A stretch of 64,000 bases of DNA from Novosphingobium sp. 17-62-19 (GTDB taxonomy: Bacteria > Pseudomonadota > Alphaproteobacteria > Sphingomonadales > Sphingomonadaceae): assembly GCF_002256775.1 (NCBI RefSeq), contig NZ_NCII01000002.1, positions 1-64,000 on the forward strand. The letters are read 5' to 3'. The notes under the pieces are model-generated. The model was not told where the DNA came from. It saw only the letters and a program-made list of their open reading frames with translations, and did not search any database. Of this stretch, positions 24,484 to 33,222 are shown piece after piece (position 1 is the first letter of the stretch; the number at the start of each line of letters is the position of its first letter). The position numbers were made by a program, and so were the translations under genes.

Positions 24484-25887
24484 ATGGCAGGTGTCGTCGT
24501 TACGGCGAATCCCGAGGTGGATGGTGTGGCGGGTGCAGGGGCGCAACGCGAATGGCCCTCGTCGGGGTCCGCCTATTGGGCGCTGTTCGTCATCGTGTTG
24601 GCGACGTTCCTGACCTTCTTCGATGCGGTGACGTTCGGCATGTTGGCTGAGCGGATCAAGCGCGATTTCGGGCTGACCGATTCGCAGCTGGGCTTCCTTG
24701 CGGGGCCTGCCAGCATCATCTGCTACTTCTTTGTTGGCATACCGCTGGCGCGGCTGGCTGACATCTACCCGCGCAAATATGTGCTGGCGGGCGGCACGGC
24801 GCTGGTGGGCGTCATCATCTCGCTGGGCGGGCTGGCGCAGAGCTTCGGGCAGTTCGTGGGCAGCCGCGTGTTTCTGGCGGCGGGGGGATCTGCCCATGCA
24901 CCATCGTCCTATTCGCTGCTGGCCGATGCCTTTCCGCCCAAGAAGCTGACGCGCGCTTTTGCATTGCTGCAATTCGGCTTCATCGGCGGGACCACGCTGG
25001 GGCCGCTGATCGGCGGGATGCTGGTGATGGCAACGGCAGGCTGGGGTGCGACGCAACTGGGGCCGCTGACGATCCTTGGCTGGCAATGGATTCTGATCAT
25101 CATGGGGCTGCCATCGCTGCTGGTGGCGCTGCTGTTCCTTACCGTGAAGGAGCCGGTGCGCATGGCTCCGGTTGCCGATGCGCCGCAGGTTGTTACAGGG
25201 GGCGGGTTCTGGCGCAGCGTGGCTACGTTCATGGGGCTTGACGCCTTCCAGGCGATCAATGCCAAGCCGCGCGTATACTACCCGCTGTTCGGCGCATTGG
25301 CGCTGAGCGCGGTGGAAACGTTCGGTCTGCAGTTCTGGCGCGTGCCCTTCATGATCCGCACGTTCGGTTGGAACGAAGGGCAGATCGGCGCGGCGCTTGG
25401 GGCGACGATCCTTGTCGCCTCGCTCTCCGGGTTGCTGCTGGGCGGGATCTTCGTGGAATGGCTGGCCAAGCGCTACAAGGACGCCAACGTGCGGGCGGCC
25501 ACCTGTTGCGCGGCAGGGGTGACCGTTTGCACGATTGCGGCCATTCTGATGCCGACGGCGTGGGGCTCGCTGATCCTGTTCGGCCTTTCTGGCATGTTCG
25601 GCATAGCGGGCGCGGTGCCACAGAATGCGGCTGTTCAACGCGTCGCACCCAACGACATGCGCGGGCAGGTGACGGCGTTCTACTTGTTCATGTTCACCTT
25701 CTTCGGCGCGATGGGCAGCTATGTAGTGGGCAAGGTGCAGGACGTGGTGATCGGCGATCCTGCGCAGCTTTGGAAGGCGCTGCTGATCACCGCCAGCGTG
25801 CTCATGCCGCTGGCCACGTTCCTGATGTTCAAGGCGATCAAGCCCTATCGCGAAGAAGTTGAACGGCTGGAAGCGCTTGGCCGCTGA
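24484..25887 (+). CDS. MFS transporter
   Basis: A 467-residue inner-membrane transporter with about twelve membrane segments. The MFS loop between segments 2 and 3 is seen as PLARLADIYPRKYVLAGG. It resembles the sphingomonad MFS proteins that sit beside aromatic acid degradation genes. With ligW in the same cluster, an aromatic acid such as 5-carboxyvanillate or its precursor is a reasonable substrate guess. The ATG at 24484 follows AGGAGAGGAA; a much longer in-frame extension upstream is antisense to the SDR gene and not credible. Confidence 0.88.
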   Translation: MAGVVVTANPEVDGVAGAGAQREWPSSGSAYWALFVIVLATFLTFFDAVTFGMLAERIKRDFGLTDSQLGFLAGPASIICYFFVGIPLARLADIYPRKYVLAGGTALVGVIISLGGLAQSFGQFVGSRVFLAAGGSAHAPSSYSLLADAFPPKKLTRAFALLQFGFIGGTTLGPLIGGMLVMATAGWGATQLGPLTILGWQWILIIMGLPSLLVALLFLTVKEPVRMAPVADAPQVVTGGGFWRSVATFMGLDAFQAINAKPRVYYPLFGALALSAVETFGLQFWRVPFMIRTFGWNEGQIGAALGATILVASLSGLLLGGIFVEWLAKRYKDANVRAATCCAAGVTVCTIAAILMPTAWGSLILFGLSGMFGIAGAVPQNAAVQRVAPNDMRGQVTAFYLFMFTFFGAMGSYVVGKVQDVVIGDPAQLWKALLITASVLMPLATFLMFKAIKPYREEVERLEALGR

Positions 25888-25921
25888 CAGTTGGGCGTTG
25901 ACAGGCCCGGCCATGTCGCGC

Positions 25922-25946
25922 ATTTAGTTAGTAACACAAACTAAAT
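25922..25946. promoter_or_regulatory. operator-like palindrome before SnoaL-like gene
   Basis: ATTTAGTTAGT (25922-25932) and ACAAACTAAAT (25936-25946) are inverted copies matching at 10 of 11 positions with a 3-nt centre. It is AT-rich in a GC-rich region and lies 16 bp before the GTG start. It looks like the site of a dimeric repressor (TetR or MarR type) controlling the operon that includes ligW. No such regulator is encoded in the window. Confidence 0.65.
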
Positions 25947-25962
25947 AACATGGGAGCTGGAC

Positions 25963-26703
25963 GTGTCCGATACCAACCAGATTGCCGCGCTCGAAGCGCG
26001 CCTGAACGACCTTGAAACGCGCCTGACCGTCCGCGAGGACGAACTGGACATCCGCAAGCTGCAGCATCTCTACGGCTACCTGATCGACAAGTGCATGTAT
26101 AACGAGACGGTGGACCTGTGGACCGACGATGGCGAAGTGCGCTTCTTCGGCGGCGTATGGAAAGGCAAGGAAGGCGTGCGCCGCCTTTATGTCGAACGCT
26201 TTCAGAAGCGCTTCACATACGGCAACAACGGCCCGATCGACGGCTTCCTGCTCGATCACCCGCAGATGCAGGACATCATCAACATCCAGCCCGACGGCGT
26301 AACCGCGCTGGGCCGCGCCCGCTCGATGATGCAGGCCGGGCGGCACAAGGATTATGAGGGCGATGCCCCGCATCTGAAGGCCCGCCAATGGTGGGAAGGC
26401 GGCATCTACGAGAACACCTACAAGAAGGTGGATGGCGTGTGGCGGATGCACATCCTGAACTACATGCCGATCTGGCACGGCGATTTCGAATCCGGCTGGG
26501 CCAACACGCCGCCTGAATATGTGCCTTTCCCCAAGGTCACCTACCCGACCGACCCGACCGGCCCAGACGAACTGCTTGAAGGGCACTGGCTATGGCCTAC
26601 GCACAAGGTCAACGCTTTCCACATGAAGCATCCGGTGACCGGCAAAGAGATGATCCCCCAGCGTTGGCAGGGTGATATCGACCGCGAGAACGCGGCGAAG
26701 TAA
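25963..26703 (+). CDS. SnoaL/NTF2-like protein
   Basis: A 246-residue protein with an N-terminal coiled-coil-like segment (about 5-30) and a SnoaL-like domain (about 30-160; LQHLYGYLIDKCMYNE, LWTDDGEVRF, VDGVWRMHILNYMPIWH). The fold is used by small cyclases, dehydratases and ring-modifying enzymes; the reaction here cannot be told. A C-terminal extension of about 80 residues is unusual for the family. Start is GTG at 25963 with GGGAGCTGG upstream. It opens a plus-strand series with an aldehyde dehydrogenase, DUF2490 protein and ligW, so a role in aromatic breakdown is likely. Confidence 0.8.
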   Translation: MSDTNQIAALEARLNDLETRLTVREDELDIRKLQHLYGYLIDKCMYNETVDLWTDDGEVRFFGGVWKGKEGVRRLYVERFQKRFTYGNNGPIDGFLLDHPQMQDIINIQPDGVTALGRARSMMQAGRHKDYEGDAPHLKARQWWEGGIYENTYKKVDGVWRMHILNYMPIWHGDFESGWANTPPEYVPFPKVTYPTDPTGPDELLEGHWLWPTHKVNAFHMKHPVTGKEMIPQRWQGDIDRENAAK

Positions 26704-26765
26704 AGAGTTGCGGGTAGGGCGCCACACCCTCCCGGCGCCCTGCTCGCAAACCTGATGGAACAGAC

Positions 26766-28196
26766 ATGACCCAGTATCCTGCGCTCTACATGATGATCGA
26801 TGGCGAACGGGTGAGCGGTGGCAGTCGTCGCACCCATGCAGTCGTCAATCCCGCCACCGGCGAAACCATTGGCGAACTGCCGCTGGCAGAAGCGGCTGAC
26901 CTTGATCGCGCGCTTGAAGTCGCCGCCAAAGGCTTTCGCATCTGGCGCGACAGCACGCCACAGCAGCGCGCCGCCGTGTTGCAGGGCGCGGCGCGGCTCA
27001 TGCTGGAACGGCAGGAAGATCTGGCACGCATTGCTGTGCTGGAAGAGGGAAAGACCCTGCCCGAAGCGCGCGTCGAAGTGATGATGAACGTCGGCCTGTT
27101 CAATTTCTACGCGGGCGAAGTGTTCCGCCTTTATGGACGTACACTGGTGCGCCCGGCGGGGCAGCGCAGCACGGTGATGCATGAACCGGTGGGTCCGGTT
27201 GCTGCGTTTGCGCCGTGGAACTTTCCGCTGGGCAATCCGGGGCGGAAATTGGGCGCTCCGATTGCGGCAGGCTGCTCGGTGATCTTGAAGGCGGCGGAAG
27301 AGACACCTGCATCGGCCTTGGGCGTGCTTCAGTGCCTGCTGGATGCGGGTCTGCCCAAGGAAGTGGCGCAGGCCGTGTTCGGTGTGCCGGATGAAGTTAG
27401 CCGCCATCTGCTTGGCTCCCCGATCATCCGCAAGCTGTCCTTCACAGGGTCAACCGTGGTGGGCAAGCATCTGATGCGGTTGGCGGCGGACAACATGCTG
27501 CGCACCACCATGGAACTGGGCGGGCATGGGCCGGTGCTGGTGTTCGGCGATGCCGATATCGACAAGGCGCTCGATACCATGGTCACATCGAAGTTCCGCA
27601 ATGCAGGCCAGGTCTGCGTTTCGCCGACGCGCTTCATCGTTGATGAGAACGTGTTCGAGCGCTTCCGCGATGGCTTTGTCGAGCGGGCTTCCCGGATCAA
27701 GGTTGGCAATGGCCTTGAGGATGGCATGCAGATGGGGCCGATGGCCAATGCCCGCCGTCCCGAAGCGATGGACCGCCTGATTGCCGATGCCAAGTCGCAC
27801 GGCGCAACCTTGCACATCGGTGGGGAGCGCATTGGCAATGCCGGGTATTTCTATACCCCCAGCGTCCTGTCCGAAGTGCCGCTGGATGCCGCGATCATGA
27901 ACGAGGAGCCCTTCGGCCCGGTCGTGATGATCAACCCCTATGGCGGAGAGGAAGCGATGGTGGCCGAGGCCAACCGCCTGCCATATGGCCTTGCCGCCTA
28001 TGCCTGGACCGACAGTGCGGCGCGGCAGAAGCGCCTTGCGCGCGAGATCGAGACCGGAATGCTGGGCCTCAATACCACGATGATCGGCGGAGCGGATGCG
28101 CCGTTTGGCGGGGTCAAATGGTCGGGCCACGGGGCAGAAGACGGGCCGGAAGGCGTGATGGCCTGCCTTGTGACCAAGGCCGTGCATGAAGGCTGA
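26766..28196 (+). CDS. NAD(P)-dependent aldehyde dehydrogenase
   Basis: A 476-residue aldehyde dehydrogenase resembling the succinate-semialdehyde/benzaldehyde dehydrogenase group. The catalytic Cys is in NAGQVCVSPTR, the general base Glu in MELGGHGP, and the nucleotide-binding segment FTGSTVVG is present. In a cluster with ligW it may oxidise an aromatic aldehyde such as a carboxyvanillin to its acid (inference). It lies 62 bp after the SnoaL-like gene and 88 bp before the DUF2490 gene. Confidence 0.9.
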   Translation: MTQYPALYMMIDGERVSGGSRRTHAVVNPATGETIGELPLAEAADLDRALEVAAKGFRIWRDSTPQQRAAVLQGAARLMLERQEDLARIAVLEEGKTLPEARVEVMMNVGLFNFYAGEVFRLYGRTLVRPAGQRSTVMHEPVGPVAAFAPWNFPLGNPGRKLGAPIAAGCSVILKAAEETPASALGVLQCLLDAGLPKEVAQAVFGVPDEVSRHLLGSPIIRKLSFTGSTVVGKHLMRLAADNMLRTTMELGGHGPVLVFGDADIDKALDTMVTSKFRNAGQVCVSPTRFIVDENVFERFRDGFVERASRIKVGNGLEDGMQMGPMANARRPEAMDRLIADAKSHGATLHIGGERIGNAGYFYTPSVLSEVPLDAAIMNEEPFGPVVMINPYGGEEAMVAEANRLPYGLAAYAWTDSAARQKRLAREIETGMLGLNTTMIGGADAPFGGVKWSGHGAEDGPEGVMACLVTKAVHEG

Positions 28197-28284
28197 TGGT
28201 CAGGCATTGACATGATCGGGACACTTCAGGGAAACGAAGCGGGATTAGCCCCCCGGGGCCAATTCTGTAGTTTCGGAGCCTATC

Positions 28285-28959
28285 ATGAGCCCGTCGCGTT
28301 TCCTGCTGGCGGCTGCCAGTCTGCTGCTGTCGCTCCCCGCTTTTGCGGCGCAGGAGGACGAGCAGGTGTGGCTGGCCCAATTCTCGACCATCGAGGTGGG
28401 CGACAAGGTTCTGCTGTTTTCCGACGTGCAGTTTCGGCTGACGGACGGTGCAGACCGGCTGGGACAGGTGTTGCTGCGCCCGGCGGTGGGCTATCGCATC
28501 ACGCCGAGCGATACGCTGTTTGTGGGCTATGCCTATGTGCGGACGGAGCCGCTGACCGGCACACCGACCGACGAGCATCGCATGTTCCAGCAAGCGCTGG
28601 TGCGGATCGCTGGAAAGCCCGGAAAGGTCACTGTCACAGGCCGTACCCGGCTGGAGCAACGCTGGCTGGAGGGCCGATCCGACATGGGCTGGCGTGTGCG
28701 GCAGATGGTGCGGGTGGATGTGCCGACGAGGGCGGGCGTGAGTGCGATTGCCTGGGCCGAACCTTTCGTCAATCTCGATACAACAACCTGGGGCCAGCGC
28801 GCCGGGTTCGACCAGCTGCGCGTATTCGGCGGCGTGGGTGTCCCGCTGGCACGCGGCATTGCCTTGGAGGCCGGATATTCTGGCCAATACGTCAACCGGT
28901 TCAATGCGCCCGATCGCATGAATCACATCGGCAGCCTTGCACTCACCATTCGCAGGTGA
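28285..28959 (+). CDS. DUF2490 outer-membrane protein
   Basis: A 224-residue exported protein. The signal peptide ends near AFAAQ and the mature part has regular alternating beta strands (GYRITPSDTLFVGYAYVR, RTRLEQRWLEGRSDMGWRVR), which fits an outer-membrane barrel. The DUF2490 family has no known function. Within the aromatic cluster it could be a pore for the substrate. It lies 37 bp before ligW. Confidence 0.78.
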   Translation: MSPSRFLLAAASLLLSLPAFAAQEDEQVWLAQFSTIEVGDKVLLFSDVQFRLTDGADRLGQVLLRPAVGYRITPSDTLFVGYAYVRTEPLTGTPTDEHRMFQQALVRIAGKPGKVTVTGRTRLEQRWLEGRSDMGWRVRQMVRVDVPTRAGVSAIAWAEPFVNLDTTTWGQRAGFDQLRVFGGVGVPLARGIALEAGYSGQYVNRFNAPDRMNHIGSLALTIRR

Positions 28960-28996
28960 CGGGGCGCAGGCTGCCCTTCCCGGGAAGGAGGCCTGC

Positions 28997-30052
28997 ATGA
29001 CACATGATCTAAAAACCGGCGGGGATCGCGGCTATTTACGCATCGCCACTGAAGAAGCCTTTGCCACGCAGGAGATCATCGACGCCTATCTGCGCATGAT
29101 CCGCGATGGTACAGCGGACAAGGGGATGGTCTCGCTCTGGGGCTTCTATGCCACGTCGCCATCCGAACGCGCGATGCAGATCATGGAACGGCTGCTCGAT
29201 CTGGGCGAGCGCCGTCTGGCCGATATGGACGCGACGGGCATCGACAAGGCGATCCTTGCGCTGACATCGCCGGGCGTGCAGCCGCTGCTCGACGTTGCAG
29301 AAGCCAAGGGTATCGCTACCCGTGCCAACGATATGCTGGCGCAGGCCTGCGAGAAGCACCAGGACCGCTTCATCGGCATGGGCACTGTGGCGCCGCAAGA
29401 CCCGGAATGGTCGGCGCAGGAAATCCGGCGCGGGGCGACCGAGCTGGGCTTCAAGGGCATCCAGATCAACAGCCACACGCAGGGGCGCTATCTGGACGAA
29501 GAGTTCTACGATCCGATTTTCCGCGCTCTCGTAGACATGGACCAGCCACTGTACATTCACCCGGCCACACCGCCGGATTCCATGATCGCGCCGATGCTGG
29601 AATCGGGGTTGGACGGCGCGATCTTCGGCTTTGGGGTGGAGACGGGGATGCACCTGCTGCGCCTGATTACCATCGGCATTTTCGACAAATACCCCAGCCT
29701 GCAGATCATGGTCGGCCACATGGGCGAAGCGCTGCCGTACTGGCTCTACCGGCTCGATTACATGCACCAAGCGGGTGTGCGTTCGCAGCGGTATGAGCGG
29801 ATGAAGCCGCTCAAGAAGACCATTGCCGAATACATGCAGACCAATGTGCTGGTCACCAATTCGGGCATGGCATGGGAGCCTGCGATCAAGTTCTGCCAGC
29901 AGGTTATGGGTGAAGACCGCGTGATGTACGCGATGGACTATCCCTATCAATATCTGGCGCAGGAAGTGCGCGACATGGATTCCATGGACATGAGCGCTGA
30001 AACGAAGAAGAAGTTCTTCCAGACGAATGCCGAGAAGTGGTTCAAGCTTTAG
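28997..30052 (+). CDS. ligW: 5-carboxyvanillate decarboxylase
   Basis: A metal-dependent amidohydrolase-fold enzyme that removes the 5-carboxyl group of 5-carboxyvanillate to give vanillate, a step in breakdown of biphenyl units of lignin. The 351 residues match the length of known LigW. The residues reported to bind Mn2+ and the substrate fall at the same numbers: Glu19, Arg58, His188, His241, Arg252 and Asp314. The N-terminus (GYLRIATEEAF) and C-terminus (FQTNAEKWFKL) also match from memory. GGAGG precedes ATG 28997. LigX, LigY and LigZ of the same pathway are not in the window. Confidence 0.93.
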   Translation: MTHDLKTGGDRGYLRIATEEAFATQEIIDAYLRMIRDGTADKGMVSLWGFYATSPSERAMQIMERLLDLGERRLADMDATGIDKAILALTSPGVQPLLDVAEAKGIATRANDMLAQACEKHQDRFIGMGTVAPQDPEWSAQEIRRGATELGFKGIQINSHTQGRYLDEEFYDPIFRALVDMDQPLYIHPATPPDSMIAPMLESGLDGAIFGFGVETGMHLLRLITIGIFDKYPSLQIMVGHMGEALPYWLYRLDYMHQAGVRSQRYERMKPLKKTIAEYMQTNVLVTNSGMAWEPAIKFCQQVMGEDRVMYAMDYPYQYLAQEVRDMDSMDMSAETKKKFFQTNAEKWFKL

Positions 30053-30071
30053 GCCTTGGACAAGCAGCACC

Positions 30072-30155
30072 GTGCGTCCCCGCGCAGGCGGGGACCTCGG
30101 GGTTGTTACGGAACGCTGGCTGAATCGGCCTGAGGCCCCCGCCTTCGCGGGGGAG
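30072..30155. repeat. REP-like inverted pair, copy 2
   Basis: GCGTCCCCGCGCAGGCGGGGAC (22 nt within 30072-30100) faces GGCCCCCGCCTTCGCGGGGG (30134-30153 region), with GTTGTTACGGA in the spacer. It is the same family and layout as 23272-23382. It lies between ligW and the next MFS gene and may end the ligW transcript. Confidence 0.8.
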
Positions 30156-30202
30156 GAGGGGCTTTTGTTGGCCGCATTGAGAATACGATGACGGGAGAGC
30201 CG

Positions 30203-31795
30203 ATGACCACGCAGCCGCGCCGCAGCCTTGCACCGGGAGCATGGTACGCGCTCATACTCGTCGCACTGACCAACGCGATGAGCCTGCTCGACCGGCAGAT
30301 TTTGGCCATTCTTGCGCCTGCGATCAAGAAGGATCTGAACATCGGCGATGCCGAAATGGGGCTGCTCTACGGCACTGTCTTTGCACTGTTCTATGCACTG
30401 TTCTCGCTGCCGGTGGGGCGATTGGCCGATGGGTGGATTCGCACGCGCCTGCTGGCGATCAGCCTGCTGTTCTGGTCTGCGGCCACAGGGCTGGCAGGCT
30501 TTGCATCCAGCTTTGCCATGCTGGCCCTGTCGCGCCTTGGCGTAGGGATTGGCGAGGCGGCGACGCAGCCTGCGGGCACATCGCTGATCTTCGATTTCTG
30601 GCCCAAACATAGGCGCGGCTTCGTGATGTCGGTCATGGCCTCGGCCATCGCACTGGGGCTGGGCGGATCGCTGGTGCTGGGCGGCGTGGCGGCGTATGAA
30701 TGGGACGCGGCCTATGCGGCGGGCACGGCGCCTTTCGGGCTGAAGGGCTGGCAGTTCGCCTTTCTGGTGGCGGCTGCACCGGGCTTCATTCTGGCGGCAT
30801 TCCTGTGGACCCTGCGTGAGCCGGTGCGCGGCCAGATGGACGGGATCGAGACACCGCGCGATCCGCACCCGTTCCGCGCCAGTCTTGCGCTGCTCGGCTC
30901 GGTTACGCCGGGGTTCCACTGGATCGGCATGAAGGGCCGGGGCGCGAACGCGGGCATGGTGCGTGGCAATCTCCTGGCACTGGTCGGGATCGTGATTGCA
31001 GCGTTTCTGCTCGCGGCGATCAGCACGGCTGTGAGCCCCAAGCCTGCGATGGCGATCGGCGCGGTTTCGATCAATCCGCATGTCTTGCAGTGGTCTGTCA
31101 TCGGGCTTGGCGTGTTTGTGATCATCAACCTTATGCAGGGCATGAAGCTGGGCGATGCCCAAGCCTTCCGCGTGATTTCCCGGTCGCCCACGGTGATGAT
31201 GTGCATTGCCGTCGGCACGCTGCAATCAGTGATCAACTATGGCTTGATGGCCTTCAATCCCAGTTTTCTGATCCGCAGCTATGGCCTGTCGATGCAGGAA
31301 ACTGCGCTGCAATTCGGGCTGCTTTCGGCAGCAATTGGCATTATCGGCCCGCTGGTGTGGGGGCCGCTATCAGATTGGCTCAACCAGCGATTCCCCGGCG
31401 GTGGCAGGGCGTGGGTCGCGCTGTTTGCGATGGCGATTTCGCCCATCATGTCGTTCTGGGTCTATTACGCGCCGGACGCTGGAAGCTTCTACGCGCGGTT
31501 TGTGCCTTACAGCTTCATCCTGACCGGGTGGATGCCGCCGCTATACGCGATCATGTACGATCAGGTGCTGCCCCGGATGCGCGGGCTTACGGCAAGCCTC
31601 TATCTGCTGGTGATGACCATTCTGGGCATGGGCATCGGGCCTTACGTGGTAGGCTTGCTGTCCGATGCGACCGGCAGTCTGCGAACCGCCATGCTGTCGA
31701 TCAATGTAGTGGCCATTCCGATTGCCGTGCTGATGGTGCTGATCGCGCGCCGGGCAGAGAGGGATGAGGGAGCGCTGCTGGTGCGCGCTGCCTAG
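30203..31795 (+). CDS. MFS transporter, long type
   Basis: A 530-residue MFS permease with the loop motif LPVGRLADGWIRTRLLA and a typical first segment (ALTNAMSLLDRQILAIL). A long middle region (about 200-300) adds extra membrane segments. This type occurs often in sphingomonads beside TonB receptors and aromatic genes; the substrate is unknown. ATG 30203 is chosen because GGGAGAG lies a few bases upstream, rather than ATG 30188. It follows ligW after a REP element. Confidence 0.85.
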   Translation: MTTQPRRSLAPGAWYALILVALTNAMSLLDRQILAILAPAIKKDLNIGDAEMGLLYGTVFALFYALFSLPVGRLADGWIRTRLLAISLLFWSAATGLAGFASSFAMLALSRLGVGIGEAATQPAGTSLIFDFWPKHRRGFVMSVMASAIALGLGGSLVLGGVAAYEWDAAYAAGTAPFGLKGWQFAFLVAAAPGFILAAFLWTLREPVRGQMDGIETPRDPHPFRASLALLGSVTPGFHWIGMKGRGANAGMVRGNLLALVGIVIAAFLLAAISTAVSPKPAMAIGAVSINPHVLQWSVIGLGVFVIINLMQGMKLGDAQAFRVISRSPTVMMCIAVGTLQSVINYGLMAFNPSFLIRSYGLSMQETALQFGLLSAAIGIIGPLVWGPLSDWLNQRFPGGGRAWVALFAMAISPIMSFWVYYAPDAGSFYARFVPYSFILTGWMPPLYAIMYDQVLPRMRGLTASLYLLVMTILGMGIGPYVVGLLSDATGSLRTAMLSINVVAIPIAVLMVLIARRAERDEGALLVRAA

Positions 31796-31964
31796 AGCGC
31801 TCTCCGACCACTGTTAGACCATTACACGCAATCCGATCTGAGCAGCCACCAAATTAGAAAATTGTTATCGCATATACCAAATGGTTCATGCGCGCCTTGC
31901 TGCTATGGCGCACACGTCTCCCGAGGTCGGCCATTGAGAGCCGTCTGCAGGGAGATGGCGCGAT

Positions 31965-33200
31965 ATGACTTTTGCAATTCGTCTGACCACGGGGGTGCTT
32001 GCAGGCCTGCTGGCATTGCCAACGGCGGTTCAGGCACAGCAGCAGCTGCCCGCCCAGCTGCAATCCGGCGCTCCGTCCGAAGTGCCCGTGGCAACGCAGG
32101 TCATGCGCTGGCACATGAACGATGCGGACGTGAACAGTTTCACCTTCCGCAACATGGACCAGCTGTTCACCACGCGCACGGTGGCCCATTCGGGTGATGT
32201 CTGGACCTTTCCCAAGGTCGAACGCCCGATGGATTTCACCTATTCCTTCGGCGGGAAGACCTGGACGGCTGAACAGGCGCTTGAGCGGACTTACACCAAC
32301 GCGCTTCTGATCATGAAAGACGGGCGGATCGTCACCGAGATATATCGCAACGGATCGAACGAGCGCACGCGTTTTATGGGCTGGTCGATGACCAAGTCGA
32401 TCACCTCGACGCTGGTTGGCGCTGCGTTGGAAGAGGGGCTGATCGCTTCGCTTGATGACCAGATCACCCGCTACCTGCCCGAGCTGAAAGGCGGCGGCTA
32501 TGACGGTGTCACCATCCGCCAGATCCTGCAGATGCGTTCCGGCGTGGATTATGAAGAGCGCTACGACTTTGCCAATCCGGGCATTGCGGCCAGCAATCAC
32601 ATCAACGCACTGGTCAAGAACGTGGCGCGTTTCGCCGACACGGCGCGCACGATCAAGCGCAAGTCGAAACCGGGCGAGGTCTTTGCCTACAAGACCATCG
32701 ACACGGCGGTCCTGGGCTGGCTGATCGAGCGGGTGAGTGGTGGTTCGGTTGCCGCCTACACCGCGCGCAAGCTGTGGGAGCCGCTCGGCACCGAGGCGGA
32801 CGGGTTCTACATCATGGATGGGCAGCCTGGAACGGGGCGTGAATTCAGCGGTGCGGGCTTCAACGCAACGCTGCGCGATTGGGCGCGTTTCGGGCAGATG
32901 ATGCTCAACGACGGCATGGCCAATGGCAAGCGCGTGGTCAGCGCTGATTGGGTCAAGGCGGCGCAAGTTCCGGCAGGTGCCGAGGATGGCATGATGGGTG
33001 GCTATGGCTACCAGTGGTGGACCACGCCAAACTCGCCCGCCTATGCGGCTCTCGGGTTGCAGGGGCAGTTCGTCCACATCGATCCGGCCACCCGCACCGT
33101 GGTGGTAAAGCTCAGCTATTTCCCGCCGGAGCAAAGCGCTGCGGCGCCAGAAACTGCGGCATTCCTTGCTGCTGCCTCGGCTTGGGCACCAAAAGACTAA
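31965..33200 (+). CDS. beta-lactamase-fold serine hydrolase, exported
   Basis: A 411-residue exported enzyme (signal ends near VQAQ) of the class C beta-lactamase/esterase superfamily. The nucleophile Ser and Lys are in WSMTKS, and a Tyr lies in FAYKTID where the family has YxN. It resembles 6-aminohexanoate-dimer hydrolase (NylB) and esterase EstB more than true beta-lactamases, so amide or ester hydrolysis is likely and antibiotic resistance is not implied. It is followed after 22 bp by a TonB receptor, suggesting that the receptor imports its substrate or product. Confidence 0.85.
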   Translation: MTFAIRLTTGVLAGLLALPTAVQAQQQLPAQLQSGAPSEVPVATQVMRWHMNDADVNSFTFRNMDQLFTTRTVAHSGDVWTFPKVERPMDFTYSFGGKTWTAEQALERTYTNALLIMKDGRIVTEIYRNGSNERTRFMGWSMTKSITSTLVGAALEEGLIASLDDQITRYLPELKGGGYDGVTIRQILQMRSGVDYEERYDFANPGIAASNHINALVKNVARFADTARTIKRKSKPGEVFAYKTIDTAVLGWLIERVSGGSVAAYTARKLWEPLGTEADGFYIMDGQPGTGREFSGAGFNATLRDWARFGQMMLNDGMANGKRVVSADWVKAAQVPAGAEDGMMGGYGYQWWTTPNSPAYAALGLQGQFVHIDPATRTVVVKLSYFPPEQSAAAPETAAFLAAASAWAPKD

Positions 33201-33222
33201 TCAATAAAAACGGGAGGATAAT

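Noticed and set aside
29036..31225. Minus-strand open frame of 729 codons across ligW and the MFS gene
   Set aside because: Antisense to two well-supported genes.
31965..33200. Antibiotic-resistance beta-lactamase
   Set aside because: Only the fold and SxxK match. The YxN motif is altered and the gene is paired with a TonB receptor, so a catabolic hydrolase is more likely.
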